NCBI GenBank assembly: GCA_023445705.1 | Contig: JAEXKM010000023.1 | Location: forward strand, 1-26,198 | Length of the DNA stretch: 26,198 nt | Direction: 5' to 3' | From: Pseudomonadota bacterium | GTDB taxonomy: Bacteria; Pseudomonadota; Alphaproteobacteria; Caulobacterales; Caulobacteraceae | Part shown: positions 1 to 7,518 of the stretch, piece by piece | Numbering within the stretch: position 1 is the first letter of the stretch | Layout of the letters: every line of letters starts with the position of its first letter | Notes under the pieces: generated by a model | What the model saw: only the letters and a program-made list of their open reading frames with translations | Database searches by the model: none | What the model was told of the DNA's origin: nothing | Translations under genes and position numbers: made by a program

Positions 1-358
1 GCACCAGGGCCAGCAGTTTGCCCTCGGCGTTGGTGATGCGCGTCTGCCAGACGCTGGAGCGCCGGCCGATGTGCAGCGGGGTCGCTTCTCCCTCGACGGT
101 CGAGCCGACCTTAGCCGAGCCCAGGAAGTTGGTCTTCGACTCCAGGGTCGTCGTTCGCGCCCCGGCCGGAAGGTTGAGGAACCCGCCGATGGCGCCCAGG
201 GCGTCGGCAAAGGCCATGAAGGCGCCGCCGTGCAGGATTCCGCCGGCGGTGCAGAGGTCTTCGCGCACCAGCAGGCGGCCGATCACCCGCGTCTTGCTGC
301 GCTCCAGGATTTCAACGCCCATCAGGTTGGCGAAGGGCATTCCGGTGTCGTTGGCCAT
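1..358 (-). CDS. PaaI-type hotdog thioesterase, 3' end cut by the window
   Basis: The minus strand reads open from an ATG at 358 to the left edge (119 codons, no stop), so the C-terminus is missing. A hotdog-fold acyl-CoA thioesterase of the PaaI/YdiI kind is indicated by the segment HGGAFMAFAD at residues 43-52, which carries the family's HGG turn and the downstream aspartate, followed by a beta-rich stretch (residues 68-118) with the usual order of strands. Such enzymes hydrolyse acyl- or aryl-CoA thioesters in the cytoplasm; the substrate cannot be read from the sequence. A GGAG lies six bases before the ATG. The unknown gene at 421-909 lies 62 bases upstream on the same strand and could share a transcript. 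The family call is firm, the specific substrate unknown. Confidence 0.85.
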   Translation of the reverse strand, partial: MANDTGMPFANLMGVEILERSKTRVIGRLLVREDLCTAGGILHGGAFMAFADALGAIGGFLNLPAGARTTTLESKTNFLGSAKVGSTVEGEATPLHIGRRSSVWQTRITNAEGKLLALV

Positions 359-420
359 CTGCGTCTCCAGGCTTGCGGAGGGCTTTTGGACAGCGTGCGG
401 CCGCTGCTGTCCATGACCTT

Positions 421-909
421 TCAGGTAAGCGGGCGTCGGCCGGGGCCGAGCTGAGCGACCATCTGTTCGGTCAGGCGCGCGAAGTTCTCGCGCAGCAGGC
501 GCGACAACGCGTCGTGGCCGGGGCTGGCGTCGAGCCGAGCGGCGGCGGCCATGCGCTCGCGCACCTGCTGGTGATAGTCCGGCGCGGCCGGATCGATGGG
601 ACGCAGCGGACCCGCCAGTCGTTGGGCGTCGACGCCATAGTACTCCGGCCGCTCGGCGATCTCGGCCTCCAGTTCGGCAAGGGTCGCCGGGGCGGAGTCG
701 GCGAAGCTGTGCAGGGCGGCAAAACCGGCCTGGTCGAACTTGCCTGGGCCTGCTTCTCCGTTCGTGGACCGGGACGTCGGGAAGGCGTCGGCGCGGGACT
801 CGAAGCGGGTCGAATAATCGTCTTGTCTCAAGAAGTTGCCGTCATCCTCATGCGCGTGGCGTTCCAGCCCGAACGCTTCCGCCGACGACAGACCCAGGTC
901 CATGGGCAT
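421..909 (-). CDS. Hypothetical protein, 162 residues
   Basis: I do not recognise this protein. It starts at an ATG preceded by GGAGG with a five-base gap; a second in-frame ATG lies two codons further in. The sequence is hydrophilic with no signal peptide or membrane segment. The first 60 residues look disordered and are rich in D, S and R. The C-terminal half is predicted helical, with acidic and basic heptad-like stretches such as LAELEAEIAERPEYYG and a final helix around LRENFARLTEQMVAQLG. It points away from asd and toward the thioesterase gene 62 bases downstream. The good ribosome site and open frame favour a real gene. The longer plus-strand reading frame over the same DNA looks like a high-GC shadow. 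Confidence 0.6.
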   Translation of the reverse strand: MPMDLGLSSAEAFGLERHAHEDDGNFLRQDDYSTRFESRADAFPTSRSTNGEAGPGKFDQAGFAALHSFADSAPATLAELEAEIAERPEYYGVDAQRLAGPLRPIDPAAPDYHQQVRERMAAAARLDASPGHDALSRLLRENFARLTEQMVAQLGPGRRPLT

Positions 910-1027
910 GCTTACCTCCGCCTAAATGCCGGGTTCGACACGCAAGGGCGGCGCCACCTCGATTGCGCGTGGGAACCCGAGGGCGTAAGGGGACGCTCCG
1001 CTTCTGATCGATCTGAAGGAGACCGCC

Positions 1028-2062
1028 ATGGGCTATCGAGTGGCCGTGGTCGGCGCCACGGGCAATGTGGGCCGCGAGATGCTGAACATCCTCGAGGAAG
1101 TGAACTTCCCCGTGGACAAGATCCACGCGATCGCCAGCCGTCGCTCGATCGGCGTCGAGGTGTCGTTCGGCGACCAGATCCTGAAGTGCGAGGACGTCGA
1201 GCAGTTCGACTTCTCGACCGTCGACGTGGTGCTGATGAGCGTGTCGGGCTCGTTCTCCAAGGAGTGGTCGCCCAAGATCGGCGCCGCCGGCCCGATCGTC
1301 ATCGACAATTCCTCGGCCTGGCGGATGGATCCCGACGTCCCGCTGATCGTGCCGGAGGTGAACCCGGACGACGTGGCCTACGCGAGCAAGAAGAACATCA
1401 TCGCCAACCCGAACTGCTCCACGGCCCAGCTGGTGGTGGCGTTGAAGCCGCTGCACGACCGGGCGCGCATCAAGCGGGTGGTGGTCTCGACCTACCAGTC
1501 CGTCTCCGGCGCGGGCAAGGAAGGCATGGACGAACTCTGGGACCAGACCAAGAGCGTGTTCGTGCTGGGCGCCAGCGAGCCGAAGAAGTTCCCCAAGCAG
1601 ATCGCCTTCAACGTCATTCCGTTCATCGGCGCCTTTGGCGACGACGGCTACACCGACGAAGAAGCCAAGATGTGGAACGAAACCCACAAGATGATCGACC
1701 CCTCGATCGCCCTGACCGTAACCTGCGTGCGGGTGCCGGTGATGGTGGGTCACTCCGAGAGCGTGAACATCGAGTTCCACGATCCGCTCGACGAGGACGA
1801 GGCCCGCGACCTGCTGCGCGAGAGCCCCGGCCTGATCGTCATCGATCAGCACAACGACAAGGGCTACGTCACGCCGAAGGAAGCCCAGGGCGAATTCCCG
1901 GTCTTCGTCTCGCGCATCCGCAACGACCCGACCGTCGAGAACGGACTGAATCTGTGGGTGGTGGCTGACAACCTGCGCAAGGGCGCGGCGCTCAATGCGG
2001 TGCAGATCGCCGAGCTGCTGCACGAGCGCGGCTTGCTTAAGAAGAGCAAGGCCGAGGCCTAG
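1028..2062 (+). CDS. asd: Aspartate-semialdehyde dehydrogenase
   Basis: Converts L-aspartyl-4-phosphate and NADPH to aspartate semialdehyde, the branch point to lysine/diaminopimelate, threonine and methionine, in the cytoplasm. The 344-residue length is normal for the family. The N-terminal GATGNVG at residues 9-15 is the nucleotide-binding loop, and NPNCST around residues 128-132 carries the catalytic nucleophile Cys130. The segment STYQSVSGAGKEGMDEL near residue 160 and the C-terminal region DNLRKGAALNAVQIAE are also typical. A GGAG sits about eight bases before the ATG. The next gene converges on it with a nine-base gap and no obvious terminator between them. The gene appears monocistronic, divergent from the unknown gene at 421-909. 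Confidence 0.97.
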   Translation: MGYRVAVVGATGNVGREMLNILEEVNFPVDKIHAIASRRSIGVEVSFGDQILKCEDVEQFDFSTVDVVLMSVSGSFSKEWSPKIGAAGPIVIDNSSAWRMDPDVPLIVPEVNPDDVAYASKKNIIANPNCSTAQLVVALKPLHDRARIKRVVVSTYQSVSGAGKEGMDELWDQTKSVFVLGASEPKKFPKQIAFNVIPFIGAFGDDGYTDEEAKMWNETHKMIDPSIALTVTCVRVPVMVGHSESVNIEFHDPLDEDEARDLLRESPGLIVIDQHNDKGYVTPKEAQGEFPVFVSRIRNDPTVENGLNLWVVADNLRKGAALNAVQIAELLHERGLLKKSKAEA

Positions 2063-2071
2063 CCCTTCGTT

Positions 2072-3721
2072 TCAGGCGGCGACGCCGAGCTGCTGGATGA
2101 GTTCGCGGACCTGCGTCATGCGCTGCGGATCGTCGGCCAGCTCGGCGCGGGTCTTTTCGTTGCGGACCATCTTCATGGCCTCCAGGCGCGCGCGCTCGGC
2201 GGCCGGGCCGGCGGGGGCGGTGTCGCCGGCGGCAAGTTTCAGCAGCAGCAGCAGCTTCTGCGGCGCCGGGACCGGCGTGCGCGCCAAGGTCGGCACCAGG
2301 CGGGCGTCGGCTTCCACCAAGCCGCCGACGTCGCCGATCTTGGCCTGGATAGGCTCATAGTCCTCGCGCGCGAGCCCGGCCCGAGCCACGGCCCGCTGCA
2401 GGCTGGCCAGCTTCTGCAGCTTCACCGCGGCCGTATCGGGGCCGTAGCGGAACTCCTTTTCGAAGCGCAGGGCTGCGACTCCGGCGGCCAGATAACGGCC
2501 GGCCTGACGCTTGTTGGCGCCGCCAATGACGTTCTCCACCAGCCAGATCAGGGCTTCGGCCTCGTCGCGAGCGGTCCGTTCGCCGCCGCCCAGATAGGCC
2601 TCGACGAAGTCGCTGGTCACCAACATGCGCGAGCGCTGGATGAACGCCTCCTGCACGTCGTCGACATTGAGCAGCGCGCCTGCGCTGGCCGCGGCGGTGA
2701 GCGACATGGCCAGGCCGCGCATCACTTCGATTTCTCCAGCCGGATCGCCGGGGCGCAGGCGGCGCTGGCCGCTGAGTTCGCGCACCACCCGCTTGGCGAT
2801 GGCGGCGCGGACGCTCTGGAAGTCCTCGGCCAGCCACTTTGAAAGCCGCGTGGCCGCCTCCGACAACGGCGGCATGATCTGGGCGACCGAAGGCTCGGCC
2901 CGCATGAGGGCGTCGACCGTGTCGCAGGACGCGAGCCGGGTCATGGCGGCAAGCCGCCCGCCCAGGTCGAGGTCCTGGCCGATGATGTGGTCCAGGCCCG
3001 AGCGGGAGCCGAGGATTTCGGCCAGCGGCTGCTCGATGACCTGCAGGGCCAGGCCGCGCGGCGGACCAGTGACCGGGGCGGAGTCGGCCAGGTCCAGCAG
3101 GCGCGAGACCTTTTCCGACCAGGATCGCGCCGGGGCGATGGAGGCGGCGACGCCTGCTCCCAGCAGATAGGCGCGCTCAGGCTCGTGGCTGACTCGCTCG
3201 GCGGCCCGGGCGAAGCCTTCCTTGTCGAGGTCCGGCATGCCGCCCCTGCGGCAGTCCTTGAGCAGCCGTTCGATCGCCCGTTCCACCAGCCCGGTGAAGG
3301 TGCGGATCAGTTCGTGGACCGACAGGCCGCGGGCCTGGGCCTCGGGGATCGCCACCTTCTGGATGGCGTGCTGCAGGTCGGTGCCGGAGGCCTCCAGCGC
3401 CTCCACCAGGTCGGCGCGGTGCAGCAGTTCGAAAGGGGTCGCGCCGTTGCGTTCCAGCCAGCCTTCCAGCAGGCGGCCGATGCGCTCGCGGGCGTGGATG
3501 GTGTAGAGGTCCTGGGGACTGACGCAGAGCGGTTCGCGGTCCTCGACGACCTTCGGTTTCTTGGGGCCTTCCTTGGCGCCGAGGGTCAGGATCGTGACCG
3601 ACCGGAACTCTCGCGTGTCGGGATCGAGGGTTTCCTTGGTCACGCGCGCGGCTGCGGTGCGGCCCTCGGCCATCAGCTCTTCGGCCGCGGCGATCACCGC
3701 CGACCGGCTCTCCGTCGCCAT
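2072..3721 (-). CDS. Conserved-looking helical protein of unknown function
   Basis: A 549-residue protein from the first ATG, with no recognised domain. It is almost entirely alpha-helical, acidic and soluble. The first 60 residues look like a small alpha/beta module (RVTKETLDPDTREFRSVTIL), and the rest is a long series of amphipathic helices. No Walker motif, signal peptide or membrane span is visible. The ATG at 3721 lacks a Shine-Dalgarno sequence. The 19 in-frame codons before it (3722-3778) still read like protein, including HYELFIRRAPGAPWTLD, up to a TAG at 3779-3781, so the true N-terminus may be longer and use an unusual start. The gene is divergent from chvI across a shared intergenic region of about 200-250 bases, so the two might be coregulated, but that is inference only. 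Confidence 0.8.
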   Translation of the reverse strand: MATESRSAVIAAAEELMAEGRTAAARVTKETLDPDTREFRSVTILTLGAKEGPKKPKVVEDREPLCVSPQDLYTIHARERIGRLLEGWLERNGATPFELLHRADLVEALEASGTDLQHAIQKVAIPEAQARGLSVHELIRTFTGLVERAIERLLKDCRRGGMPDLDKEGFARAAERVSHEPERAYLLGAGVAASIAPARSWSEKVSRLLDLADSAPVTGPPRGLALQVIEQPLAEILGSRSGLDHIIGQDLDLGGRLAAMTRLASCDTVDALMRAEPSVAQIMPPLSEAATRLSKWLAEDFQSVRAAIAKRVVRELSGQRRLRPGDPAGEIEVMRGLAMSLTAAASAGALLNVDDVQEAFIQRSRMLVTSDFVEAYLGGGERTARDEAEALIWLVENVIGGANKRQAGRYLAAGVAALRFEKEFRYGPDTAAVKLQKLASLQRAVARAGLAREDYEPIQAKIGDVGGLVEADARLVPTLARTPVPAPQKLLLLLKLAAGDTAPAGPAAERARLEAMKMVRNEKTRAELADDPQRMTQVRELIQQLGVAA

Positions 3722-3977
3722 GTCGAGCGTCCACGGCGCGCCCGGCGCGCGCCGAATGAACAGTTCGTAGTGGACTTGCTAGCCTTGCACAGAAGCTCCC
3801 CTCGGGAAGCGCCATTCTGCCTCGGCAAGCTTTAATAGCGGTTTAGCAGGCCGACCGGCGTTCCACCGGCGGAACCGGCAGCTTCGCCGTGGATTGAGTC
3901 GGCGCGCCTCGCCCCATTGAGGACACGCTCGCGCGGCATTAGCTTCAAAGCTTCGCTGAAGGAAACGACGAGACCCT

Positions 3978-4706
3978 ATGGCCAAGATCACCCTGGTGGA
4001 CGACGACGAGAACATCGTCACGTCGGTCAGCCTTGCCCTCGAGAGCCATGGCCACGAGGTGAAGGCCTATTTCGACGGCGCCTCGGGATTGGCGGCCCTG
4101 GAGAACGATCCTCCGGACCTCGCGATCCTGGACGTCAAGATGCCCCGCATGGACGGGATGGAGGTGCTTCGCCGCCTCCGCCGCAGCTCCGACCTGCCGG
4201 TCATCATCCTCACCTCGAAGGACGAGGAAATCGACGAGATCCTCGGCTTCAACCTCGGCGCCGACGACTACATGCACAAGCCGTTCAGCCAGCGCCTGCT
4301 CATCGAGCGGGTGAAGGCGGTGCTGCGCCGCGCAGGCGTCGAGGGCGAGGACACCGGGGCCGCCGCAGCAGCTGCCGCCGCCCCGAACGGCGAGTCCAAG
4401 ACCCAGGCCCTGAAGCGCGGGAAACTCACCCTCGATCCGGCCCGCCACGACTGCCTGTGGGATGGCAAGCCGGTGAAGCTCACCGTCACGGAATTCCTGC
4501 TGCTCCAGTCCCTGGCCCAGCGCCCGGGCTTTGTGAAGAGCCGGGACAACCTGATGGATGCGGCGTATGACGATCAGGTCTATGTCGACGACCGCACCAT
4601 CGACAGCCACATCAAGCGGATGCGTAAGAAGTTCCGCGAAGTCGACCCTGAATTCGACGCGATCGAAACCCTCTATGGCGTCGGATACAGATACCGCGAA
4701 ACCTGA
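3978..4706 (+). CDS. chvI: ChvI response regulator (OmpR/PhoB family)
   Basis: Cytoplasmic transcription factor of the envelope-sensing ChvG/ChvI pair. The receiver domain (residues 1-115) has acidic residues DDDE at 8-11, the phosphoacceptor Asp52 in LAILDVKMPRMDG, Thr79 and Lys101 in HKPF. An alanine-rich linker (residues 127-134) leads to a winged-helix DNA-binding domain (about 145-242) with the typical ending TLYGVGYRYRET. Length (242) matches alphaproteobacterial ChvI. The start is supported by the conserved MAKITLVDDDE beginning; the nearest purine-rich site is loosely placed. The sensor gene chvG overlaps its last 32 bases. In known alphaproteobacteria this regulator controls envelope-stress and acid-response genes. 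Confidence 0.95.
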   Translation: MAKITLVDDDENIVTSVSLALESHGHEVKAYFDGASGLAALENDPPDLAILDVKMPRMDGMEVLRRLRRSSDLPVIILTSKDEEIDEILGFNLGADDYMHKPFSQRLLIERVKAVLRRAGVEGEDTGAAAAAAAAPNGESKTQALKRGKLTLDPARHDCLWDGKPVKLTVTEFLLLQSLAQRPGFVKSRDNLMDAAYDDQVYVDDRTIDSHIKRMRKKFREVDPEFDAIETLYGVGYRYRET

Positions 4707-6306
4707 TCCCAAGGCGGGGGCCCGCAAGCGCCGGGCCCAACCCTCCGGGCCTTCGTTCTTCCGATGGCTGCCAGGCTCGCGCCTGGGGCGGCTCATTATC
4801 CTGCTCAACGTGCTGGGGCTGGCGATCATCATCGCCGGGTCGCTGCTGCTCAACGAGTTGCGGCGTGGGCTGGTCGGGGCGCGGATCGACAGCCTGACCA
4901 CCCAGGGCGAGCTGATCGTCAACGTCATCAACCGCGCCGCAACGGTCGGGGAGCCGACGCCCGAGCTGGACGCCCAGGCGGCCAGCGAAATCCTGCAGAT
5001 GCTGTCGAACCCGCGCTCGCAGCGCGCCCGCCTGTTCGACGCGCAGGGCAACCTTGTGGCCGACAGCTACTGGGTGGCCGACCGGGTGGAGTGGAAGGTC
5101 CTGCCCCCGGCGCGGCCGCGCAGCGACCAGCGTGGCCTGGCCCTGGACCTCAACATAGGCCGCCCGCCTCCTCCTCCTGCGCCAGCCGCGCAGCGAGCGC
5201 TGCAGATGGAGGTGGGCCAAGCCCTGCGCGGCGTTCATTGGGCCGGCATGCGCACCACCGACGATGGCGAGCGGGTGGTCTCGGTCTCGATCCCCATCCA
5301 GCACGTCCAGGCCGTGCTCGGCGTGCTGACCCTGGAGGCCAGCGACGTCGACGAGATCATCCGGGCCGAGCGGCAGGCCATGGCCCCCTTCATCCTGATC
5401 GCCATCTTCGTGACCCTGGTCTCGTCGATCCTGCTGAACAACCTCATCGCCCAGCCGGTGCGCATGCTGGCGCGGGCCGCCGACCGGGTGCGCATGTCGC
5501 GCGCCCGCGCGATCTCCCTGCCTCAGCTCGCCCGCCGCGATGACGAACTGGGTGACCTCACCCGCTCGCTTGAGGACATGACCCACGCCTTGTCCGAGCG
5601 GATGGACGCCATCGAACGGTTCGCCGCCGATGTGGCTCACGAGATCAAGAACCCCCTGACCTCGCTGCGTTCGGCGGTCGAGACCCTGGACCTCGTCAAG
5701 GATCCGGTGGCCCAGGAGCGGTTGCTGAAAATCCTCAAGAACGACGTGCAGCGCCTCGACCGCCTGGTCACCGACATCTCCAACGCCTCGCGCCTGGACG
5801 CCGAGCTCTCCCGCGAGGACCTGCGCTCGCTCGACCTGGGCCGGATGATCGGCGAGGTGACCCAGCTCTACCAGGACACCGCCAGGCCCGGCGAAGTGGC
5901 CGTGCGCTTCACCCAGCCCGACACGCTGGAGCCGATCATGGTCTCGGGCCGCGAAGGTCCGCTCGGGCAGTTGCTGCGCAACCTCATCGACAACGCCCGC
6001 TCCTTCAGCCCGCCGGGCGGCGAGGTGCGGGTGGCCCTGGAGCGCCGTCGCGGCCAGGCCACGGTGACGGTCGAGGACGACGGACCGGGCATCCCGCCGG
6101 ACAATCTCGAGACCATCTTCGAGCGCTTCTACACCTCCCGTCCGAAGGGCGCGGCCTTCGGCGGCAATTCTGGGCTTGGCCTCTCCATCGCCAGGCAGAT
6201 CGCCGCCGCCCAGGGTGGGTCGATCCGGGCCGAGAACCGCCACGACGCAGACGGCGAGGTCCTCGGCGCGCGGTTCACGGTCACCTTGCCTGAGGCGCGC
6301 CGATGA
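4675..6306 (+). CDS. chvG: ChvG sensor histidine kinase
   Basis: Inner-membrane kinase partner of ChvI, 543 residues. I chose the ATG at 4675 (MASDTDTAKP), which overlaps chvI by 32 bases; earlier in-frame ATGs give a tail that only mirrors chvI coding sequence. Order: short cytoplasmic tail, membrane span at about 39-60, periplasmic sensing region at about 61-235 with a proline run (164-170), second span at about 237-257, HAMP, then the H-box FAADVAHEIKNPLTSLRS with phosphoacceptor His322. The ATPase follows: N-box LLRNLIDNARSFSPPGG at about 433-449, G1 DDGPGIP at 468-474, and GNSGLGLSIA for G2. All catalytic motifs are intact. The stop overlaps the hprK start as ATGA, suggesting coupled translation. 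Confidence 0.95.
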   Translation: MASDTDTAKPDPKAGARKRRAQPSGPSFFRWLPGSRLGRLIILLNVLGLAIIIAGSLLLNELRRGLVGARIDSLTTQGELIVNVINRAATVGEPTPELDAQAASEILQMLSNPRSQRARLFDAQGNLVADSYWVADRVEWKVLPPARPRSDQRGLALDLNIGRPPPPPAPAAQRALQMEVGQALRGVHWAGMRTTDDGERVVSVSIPIQHVQAVLGVLTLEASDVDEIIRAERQAMAPFILIAIFVTLVSSILLNNLIAQPVRMLARAADRVRMSRARAISLPQLARRDDELGDLTRSLEDMTHALSERMDAIERFAADVAHEIKNPLTSLRSAVETLDLVKDPVAQERLLKILKNDVQRLDRLVTDISNASRLDAELSREDLRSLDLGRMIGEVTQLYQDTARPGEVAVRFTQPDTLEPIMVSGREGPLGQLLRNLIDNARSFSPPGGEVRVALERRRGQATVTVEDDGPGIPPDNLETIFERFYTSRPKGAAFGGNSGLGLSIARQIAAAQGGSIRAENRHDADGEVLGARFTVTLPEARR

Positions 6307-6788
6307 ACCTCCACGCCGGTCTTGTCGCAGCCTATCTGGATGGCTTCTGGCGTGGGGTGCTCATCGAGGGCGCGTCTGGCGCCGGCAAGAGCGACCTGAT
6401 GCTGCGCGCGCTCGACCAAGGTTTCAGGCTGGTGGCCGATGACCGCGTCGAGGTCTGGGCGTGCGAAGGCGAGCTCTATGGGCGGGCGCCTGACGTCCTC
6501 GCCGGCCTGATCGAGGTGCGCGGCGTCGGCATCTGCGGCGAGCCGGCCCTTCCGTTTTGCCGCATTGCGCTCGCGGTTCGCTGCGCGCAGCATGAACGGA
6601 TGCCCGAGCCGGCTTTCAATGACTATGTCGGGTTGAGCATTCCAACCCTTTCGCTGCCAGCGTTAGAGTGTTCGGCGCCTGCGAAAATGTTTCGCGCACT
6701 GCAACATCTTGGAGCTTGGACGGAAGGGGCGTATCAAGGCGCCCACGCGGCCCGTACATCGCCGCGACCGGGTGGGGATTCCCGTTGA
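6303..6788 (+). CDS. hprK: Short HPr kinase/phosphorylase
   Basis: Phosphorylates HPr on a regulatory serine with ATP, and in studied relatives also removes it. At 161 residues it is the short alphaproteobacterial form, lacking the N-terminal domain of the roughly 310-residue Firmicutes enzyme. Walker A is GASGAGKS at residues 23-30. Acidic residues ADD follow at 45-47, and the family signature LIEVRGVGI is at 69-77. The likely C-terminal helix is AKMFRAL near 127-133. Its start overlaps the chvG stop by four bases, and the EIIA gene begins 10 bases after it, so sensor kinase and HPr kinase are probably co-translated. The last 20 residues are hydrophilic and may be disordered. Confidence 0.92.
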   Translation: MNLHAGLVAAYLDGFWRGVLIEGASGAGKSDLMLRALDQGFRLVADDRVEVWACEGELYGRAPDVLAGLIEVRGVGICGEPALPFCRIALAVRCAQHERMPEPAFNDYVGLSIPTLSLPALECSAPAKMFRALQHLGAWTEGAYQGAHAARTSPRPGGDSR

Positions 6789-6798
6789 GAGACTTGGC

Positions 6799-7203
6799 AT
6801 GATCGGGCTCGTGATCGTCACGCACGGGCGTCTGGCCGAAGAGTTCATCTTCGCCATGGAGCACGTGGTGGGGCCGCAGTCGGCCGTCGCCGCCATCTGC
6901 ATCGGTCCTGACGACGATATGGAAAAGCGCCGCAAGGACATCCTGGCGGCCTGCGAGTCCGTCAATTCGGGCAGTGGGGTGATCCTGCTCACCGACATGT
7001 TCGGCGGCACGCCTTCGAACCTCGCCATCTCGGTGATGGAGCAGACCAAGGCCGAGGTGATCGCCGGGCTGAACCTGCCCATGCTGATCAAGCTGGCTTC
7101 GGTGCGCACTCGTCAGAGTCTGGAAGACTGCGTGGCCTGCGCGCAGGAAGCCGGCCGCAAGTACATCTCCGTCGCGTCGTACGTGCTGGCCGGCGAAAAG
7201 TGA
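6799..7203 (+). CDS. manX: PTS EIIA-Man family protein, probably regulatory
   Basis: A 134-residue single-domain phosphocarrier. I chose the ATG at 6799 because MIGLVIVTHG is the standard family beginning; an in-frame ATG at 6709 would add 30 unrelated residues overlapping hprK. The phosphorylated histidine is His9 in VTHG, and LLTDMFGGTPSNLA is the second family hallmark. No EIIB, EIIC or EIID sugar permease genes are nearby, so a regulatory role is more likely than sugar uptake, as inferred for the rhizobial manX gene in the same setting. It receives phosphate from His16 of the HPr encoded immediately downstream. The stop overlaps the HPr GTG start by four bases. Confidence 0.92.
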   Translation: MIGLVIVTHGRLAEEFIFAMEHVVGPQSAVAAICIGPDDDMEKRRKDILAACESVNSGSGVILLTDMFGGTPSNLAISVMEQTKAEVIAGLNLPMLIKLASVRTRQSLEDCVACAQEAGRKYISVASYVLAGEK

Positions 7204-7472
7204 CCGCTGAGCGGACTGTCGAGATCATTAACAAGCGGGGGCTGCATGCGCGGGCCTCGGCCAAGTTCGTCAAGCTCGCGGCCAGCTTCGACGCCGAGGT
7301 CAGCGTCGCCAAGGACGGGCAGAAGGTCGACGCCCGCTCGATCATGGGCCTGATGATGCTTGCGGCCGGTCCGGGCAGCGCGATCGCGATCCAGGCCGAG
7401 GGGGCGGAAGCCGATCAGGCCGTCGAGGCCCTGGTCGCCCTGGTCGCCGCTCGTTTCGAAGAGGACGAATAG
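7200..7472 (+). CDS. ptsH: HPr phosphocarrier protein
   Basis: A 90-residue cytoplasmic phosphocarrier. GLHARAS places the catalytic histidine at His16. VDARSIMGLMML carries the regulatory serine at Ser47, the expected target of the HprK two genes upstream. The start is a GTG that overlaps the EIIA stop (GTGA), so translation is likely coupled. Enzyme I, needed to phosphorylate His16, is not in this window. The gene is the last of the chvI operon: the next gene converges from the other strand 46 bases away. A GC-rich CCCCG/CGGGG arm pair lies in that gap but has no clear T-run, so I do not call a terminator. Confidence 0.95.
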   Translation: MTAERTVEIINKRGLHARASAKFVKLAASFDAEVSVAKDGQKVDARSIMGLMMLAAGPGSAIAIQAEGAEADQAVEALVALVAARFEEDE

Positions 7473-7518
7473 GAAGACCCCCGAGGCGCGGCCCCGGGGA
7501 TCTCAAGTCTCGAAAAAC

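Noticed and set aside
373..1968. A 531-codon plus-strand frame across the unknown gene and asd
   Set aside because: It overlaps asd in another frame and becomes arginine-rich low-complexity protein there; asd is certain.
3855..3900. Extracytoplasmic-function sigma promoter (GGAAC -35) before chvI
   Set aside because: GGAACC at 3871 is present, but no CGTC or CGTT lies 16-17 bases downstream; the motif is part of an imperfect palindrome.
4612..6243. A 543-codon minus-strand frame opposite chvG
   Set aside because: Same shadow effect; chvG on the plus strand has every kinase motif in order.
7473..7518. Terminator between HPr and the OmpA-like gene
   Set aside because: A CCCCG/CGGGG pair exists but the stem is short, the loop large and no T-run follows on either strand.
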